Origin: Thalassiosira profunda
Lineage: Eukaryota; Bacillariophyta; Thalassiosirophyceae; Thalassiosirales; Thalassiosiraceae
Direction: 5' to 3'
NCBI GenBank assembly: GCA_036939355.1
Contig: JALLAP010000691.1
Span: 1-12,359, forward strand
DNA length: 12,359 nt
Shown here: piece by piece, positions 9,001-12,359 of the stretch
How positions within the stretch are numbered: position 1 is the first letter of the stretch
Layout of the letters: every line of letters begins with the position of its first letter
Notes under the pieces: model-generated
Told to the model about the DNA's origin: nothing
Seen by the model: only the letters and a program-made list of their open reading frames with translations
Database searches by the model: none
Translations under genes and position numbers: made by a program

Positions 9001-9417
9001 CGTCCGAGCCCATCGATGGAAGGCCCTCTGGAGCGAGGAAGAGCAGAGGGCCTTCTATTACAACAAAGACACGGGCGAAACCAGCTGGGTGAAGCCTCAG
9101 TGCCTGCTCGACCTCGAGCCCAAACCCATCTGCAGCAACTGCAGCGGCTTCCTTGCTGAATTCGAGTGTGCCGATTGTCAAGAGTGAGTGTGGATGATCT
9201 TTAGCCCTTTCTTTTCACCTCTTCACCTCATTTCTTTGCACGAAGGTTCTTCTGCACGCAGTGTTTTGAGAATGTCCATTCGGGAGGCAAGCGCCGCGGG
9301 CACAGGTTCAAGGCCGTCTACGATTTCTATGGAAGGAGAAAGGACATGGAGCAAGAGCCGTGGCAGTCTCGAACTCCTGGCCATGATAACCAACTGTCGT
9401 CTGTCAACGAAGATTAA
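6044..9417 (+). CDS. LRR / IQ-motif array / WW / B-box zinc-finger protein (join 6044..6950, 7017..7121, 7191..9183, 9246..9417)
   Basis: Four exons encode 1058 aa. The start is the first in-frame ATG, at 6044. Residues about 60-560 are Cys-containing leucine-rich repeats of the AMN1/FBXL type (L-x-L-x-x-C, then I-T-D-x-G/A-L). Residues 593-935 are strongly basic with about eight IQ-like motifs (conserved I/L-Q near Q597, Q656, Q688, Q722, Q756, Q820, Q852, and a degenerate one near 922), predicted to bind calmodulin or EF-hand light chains. A WW domain spans about 947-973 (W951, YY, SWVKP with W970 and P973) and would bind proline-rich ligands. A B-box-like zinc finger follows (C985, C988, C997, C1000, C1005, C1008, H1013, H1021), half of it encoded by exon 4. 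No clear F-box is visible. A scaffold role, perhaps cytoskeletal or ciliary, is inference. Confidence 0.85.
6951..7016 (+). other. Intron, 66 bp, phase 1, reads through in frame
   Basis: The donor is GAAG|GTGAGT and the acceptor GTGGATAG|GATG. Splicing yields HLGEGCKNLRSITLANLRRV, which keeps the LRR spacing. The length is a multiple of three and contains no in-frame stop, so retention would insert 22 residues. Confidence 0.85.
7122..7190 (+). other. Intron, 69 bp, phase 1
   Basis: The donor is AATG|GTAAGC and the acceptor CATATGATAG|GCTC. Splicing gives LEALNGSGLAMLSDG and continues the LRR array. If retained, an in-frame TGA at 7154-7156 would truncate the protein. Confidence 0.85.
9184..9245 (+). 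other. Intron, 62 bp, phase 2, hiding the last exon
   Basis: The donor is CAAGA|GTGAGT, and its GTGAG overlaps the apparent TGA stop at 9185-9187. The body is pyrimidine-rich (CTTTCTTTTCACCTCTTCACC) and the acceptor is GCACGAAG. Splicing gives CADCQEFFCTQCFENVH and completes the zinc-ligand pattern of the B-box. Confidence 0.88.
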
Positions 9418-9476
9418 AGTAACCACAAGTTGCTGTCCCCTTTCCCCGTAGATTGCTTTGATCCAGCAGCTCCCTT

Positions 9477-11224
9477 CTATCGTCTCTTTTTGCTGCTGAT
9501 GGCATGGACACCACTTTCTAACATGCCAACGACCGTGAACGTTCCCCCAATGATAGCCATTAGCGACGTGAAGTAATCATACCAAGCCCGATATGTTTTG
9601 CTGTACGAGACGGCAATGGGAGACAGATCGTAGGTGAACTTTGCCTCAGGCACGATATCGCTCCGATACAGGCTCAACTGACTGCTTTGCAATATCTGGT
9701 ACGCCCTATTCGGCTCCGCCGGTTTGTAAAATCCCTTCTTTGCATCGCGCTTTTTCTTCGCCAGCTTGTCCGCATCGAACTCCGTCGTGATCACCTTCAG
9801 ATAATGGTGGTGCGCCTCGTGCACGTTGTGCGTCACGTACACATTCCCATCGAACGGCTTCGTCGACTCCAAGAATCCCGTGGGCGTGTTCTTCAGCCCC
9901 TCCTTAATGAAATACTTCGACATCGGCTTACCGAAACTGAGGTGGTTGATAATGTGAGACACGTTCGTCATGTGGGCGGCGAGATCGTGGCCGCGGGATT
10001 GGGCCTGGATGTGGAAGTTCCCCGGGGCGCGATCGACGAGGAGGAAGCCGGAAAGTTGGCAGCCGGGGTGGTCCTCGTCGGCCCAACTGTGCCGGATGCG
10101 GCCGCGGGTTGCCTTCAGCTCGCTGGCATAATCCTCGTGCTCCCTCGTTTTGAGGGTCCGATCTTTGGCCGCTGTTGTTGGTCGTGACGAAGAATGGTCA
10201 GAGAATGAAGAACCGATAAGGAGAAAGCTTTCCGCATTCTCTTTGAGGGCACTCACCATCTTTTGCGTCGGTCGACTTCACCGAGTCCTCTTCGCCCTTC
10301 CCCTTGTGCTCCTTCTCCATCTCTTCGATGAAGTGGGCCATTTCCACGACCGTCCGGTGTCCCCGGTAGTCTCCCTTTGCTTCCCCATCCACAAAGAACT
10401 TGAGCGTGGGATATGCCCGGATCCCCNCGGTGTCCCCGGTAGTCTCCCTTTGCTTCCCCATCCACAAAGAACTTGAGCGTGGGATATGCCCGGATCCCCT
10501 GCTCCATGCACAGATCGTGATGATCGACGCAGTCCACCTTCCCGATCAGCACCGGCAGCTCCACCTTCATGGCCTCTTTCCAATCCTCGTCGGACCACTC
10601 GTGCTCCTCGCGGGGATCCATCTTCTCGTCCACCCGATTTTCCGCCACCTCGTTCATGACCTCGGCCAGCGTCTCCCACGTGGGCGCCAAATCCCGGCAG
10701 TGGGAGCACCAGTTGGCGAAGAAGTCCACAAAAACGTAGGAGTTCTCCTCCAGCGCCACCTCGAGCGTGGTCTCGTCCAAGCTCACGGCGTCCTCCCCGT
10801 CGGCGTGGAGCTCCTCGATCGTCTCCTGCACGGTCGAATCGAACATCTGCACGTCGTGCTGCTTCAAATTGCGCTGCTGGAACCGCTGCCGGACCCCGTA
10901 CTGGTCGATGGGGTACTTTTGCACGTGCTGCGTCACGTTCTGCTGCGTCCCCAGGACGCTCACCACATCAACGGTGGCGAACTCACACTTGAGGTCCATC
11001 ATCGTGATGTTGAAGTTGACCCGGATTTGGCTGTCCTGGTTGCCGTCCAGCGCCAGCGAGGTCTTGAGGCCGGTGGTGAAGAAGGCCTTCGTCTCGAGGA
11101 AAAACAGGAGGACCATGGTGAACACGGCGACGGTGGAGAGGATGGAGCCGCGGCGGGTGCCCTCGAGGAGGTCGACGGGCACCTTCCGGTACATGTCCAG
11201 GGAGGCGAGGAAGGGGCGCGGCAT
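9477..11224 (-). CDS. ERGIC/ERV41-46-type protein with embedded thioredoxin (PDI) domain (join 10257..11224, 9477..10171 on minus strand)
   Basis: The product is 529 aa after collapsing the artefact at 10427. The start at 11224 is the ATG in GCCACCATG. Residues 1-30 match the N-terminus of ERV41/ERV46 cargo receptors (LASLDMYRKVPVDL), followed by a membrane segment at about 29-50. A thioredoxin domain covers about 150-280, with active site C173-S-H-C176 and cis-Pro P248 (AYPTL). An acidic insertion (about 192-222) lies between the active site and the central strand. The second exon carries the luminal ERV domain (GCQLSGFLLVDRAPGNFH) and a C-terminal membrane segment, ending in KKRR, a KKXX-type COPI retrieval signal. 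This architecture equals plant PDIL5-4/PDI-C proteins. It probably cycles between ER and Golgi, combining cargo sorting with disulfide chemistry. Confidence 0.9.
10172..10256 (-). other. Intron, 85 bp, phase 1 (alternative acceptor gives 94 bp)
   Basis: Read on the minus strand, the donor is AAAGATG|GTGAGT and the acceptor is CAACAACAG|CGGCC. A second AG nine bases downstream (GGCCAAAG) is also in frame and would remove three residues. I prefer CAG because it is the first AG after the pyrimidine stretch. Confidence 0.75.
10355..10499. repeat. 72-bp exact duplication around a single N (assembly artefact)
   Basis: Bases 10355-10426 and 10428-10499 are identical and separated by N at 10427. Collapsing them joins the thioredoxin domain (KGDYRGH) to RTVVEMAHFIEEMEK in one frame. 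Confidence 0.95.
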
Positions 11225-12359
11225 GGTGGCGAGTTGCAATTACTTTGGGGAGGGATTGGCGCGCGCGTTGGGCAGTAGTGGAGGCTGATGTAGTGCTCGT
11301 CGTCTGGCAGAGCTACGGTGCACCGACGGCCAGGCTATCGATCGGGCGGCAACAGCGCGTGTAGCGGGCGGCGTAGGAGATGCCGGCGGCTAGACTGCTC
11401 GTCAGGGGGGGCTTGGGAGGGCTACTACTGCCGCGGCGGCGTTGAGGCGGATTTGTGCGGTGGAAAGCAGGGGGCAGGGGCGGGATCTTTCGTAAGTACG
11501 CCTACTCTTCTTGTACGTAGTACGCTAGACGCTTGAGCAAATGGCTTGCATTGTGAAGTTGTGTGGTGCTGCTGCACTGAGATGATGCTCTGTATGCTCG
11601 CGGCGGCTACTGACTCTAAAGAAGCCAACTTCAGGATGGGGCTTCTCGACCTGGGGCCATCCCGGGCGTGTGGTTGCCAAAGCCTGTGTTTACTCTCTCG
11701 GCTCTCAAATCCGTACTATTTTATATCACGCGCACAGGGCTCTGAGCAAGCCACTGTGTTGTGAGCAGCATCCGTGGAATTGCAAGAACAGGAGCAAAGC
11801 CAACTTTCACTTGAATAGAATATGCAGGTCTCTAGAGGAACTCAAGACTCAAGAGCAACATACCCCCGCCAGGTAGAGAAAATGAGAGAAGAGGAAGGAG
11901 CAAGAGGAGCAGGCGAGGTATTCATTCCTTCCGAGGTTAGACTGCCGGCCGCCCTCGCGACCTCCTCCCTACAATACATATTATCTAGCCCACCAATGAC
12001 ACTGACAAAACAACTCCGAGGCTCCAGGATCGAGAGCAGCTGACAACGAGCAGATGTTCGGTGGGCCACAAGATTGCGACGATTGGCTTCAAAGATTCGC
12101 CCAAAGTATTGATTCCGCTGTACGATTTGAAAATGGACGTGGCCGCCTCGTCATCTGCTCCTTTGGGTGACAAACCTGACCCTCTCGCGCCATATTTTAC
12201 GAGTCAGTGGACCGTGCTGTGGGAAGGAACATACCAACCAGGGGAGAAAAGATGCCACCTCGTCAGCGCCCCCAACACACCAAAAACGCCGAGCCTGCAA
12301 ACAACAAAATGACGGAGAGGGCAGAGGGCGGCCAAGGCTGATCACAATTCGCCCCAATA
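11225..12359. other. No convincing gene; upstream region of the PDI gene plus unassigned sequence
   Basis: The first 300 bp upstream of the minus-strand PDI ATG is G-rich on the plus strand and includes TACGTA at 11514-11519, so it probably holds the promoter and leader. From about 11550 to 12050 there are only short open frames of odd composition, and a purine-rich stretch at 11875-11920. I see no tRNA, rRNA or recognisable domain. A short frame at 12054-12170 could be a first exon (see findings), but the evidence is weak. Confidence 0.5.

Noticed and set aside
8228..9181. 317-residue open frame antisense to the IQ/WW region
   Set aside because: It mirrors the strongly basic IQ array on the other strand, with no domain of its own. 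The plus-strand frame carries clear IQ, WW and zinc-finger motifs.
1360..10499. CRISPR array, target-site duplications or a mobile element, suggested by equal-length direct repeats
   Set aside because: The four repeat pairs share no sequence with each other, each pair is separated only by N, and no transposase or cas-like gene is present.
10400..11278. 292-residue plus-strand open frame over the PDI gene
   Set aside because: It passes through the N artefact and is His/Val/Leu-repetitive. The minus strand encodes an unmistakable thioredoxin/ERV protein.

Overview
The window is nuclear DNA from a eukaryote, not a prokaryote. It holds five protein-coding genes. Three of them need spliceosomal introns (GT..AG, 62-85 bp, donors GTAAGT, GTGAGT or GTAAGC), and the PDI start has a full GCCACCATG context. 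Two secreted proteins carry Cys-rich modules (CC/NDG repeats, a CG-nW-CFAD module, and a C-terminal six-Cys module) that I recognise mainly from diatoms, brown algae and other stramenopiles. My best guess is therefore a stramenopile or other SAR alga/protist with a compact genome; the species is not identifiable from the sequence alone.

Layout: (1) 1-1003, + strand, the 3' part of a secreted Cys-rich repeat protein, cut by the left window edge and containing one 73-bp intron. (2) 1067-3567, - strand, a 784-aa organelle-targeted protein with two YccV/HspQ-like domains, an LYR-like N-terminus, an EF-hand-like loop and C-terminal TPRs. (3) 3782-5546, - strand, a 563-aa secreted GH99-like alpha-mannosidase flanked by two Cys-rich modules. 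(4) 6044-9417, + strand, four exons encoding a 1058-aa LRR / IQ-array / WW / B-box zinc-finger protein. Its last exon lies beyond an apparent stop codon. (5) 9477-11224, - strand, two exons encoding a 529-aa ERGIC/ERV41-46-type membrane protein with an embedded thioredoxin domain (CSHC) and a C-terminal KKRR ER-retrieval signal. From 11225 to 12359 I find no convincing gene.

The sequence carries a repeated assembly artefact. At four places (1432, 2143, 4834, 10427) a single N is flanked on both sides by the same exact 72-bp sequence. Each lies inside a gene, and each breaks that gene's frame. Dropping one copy plus the N (73 bases) restores the frame in every case, so genes 2, 3 and 5 are intact genes, not pseudogenes. 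All lengths and residue numbers given here assume that correction.

The genes do not form an obvious pathway. Genes 1, 3 and 5 share a secretory theme: extracellular Cys-rich protein, mannose-glycan processing, and ER-Golgi cargo/redox function. Gene 2 looks mitochondrial or plastidial, and gene 4 looks like a calmodulin-binding scaffold. Convergent neighbours are packed tightly (63 and 59 bp between stop codons).
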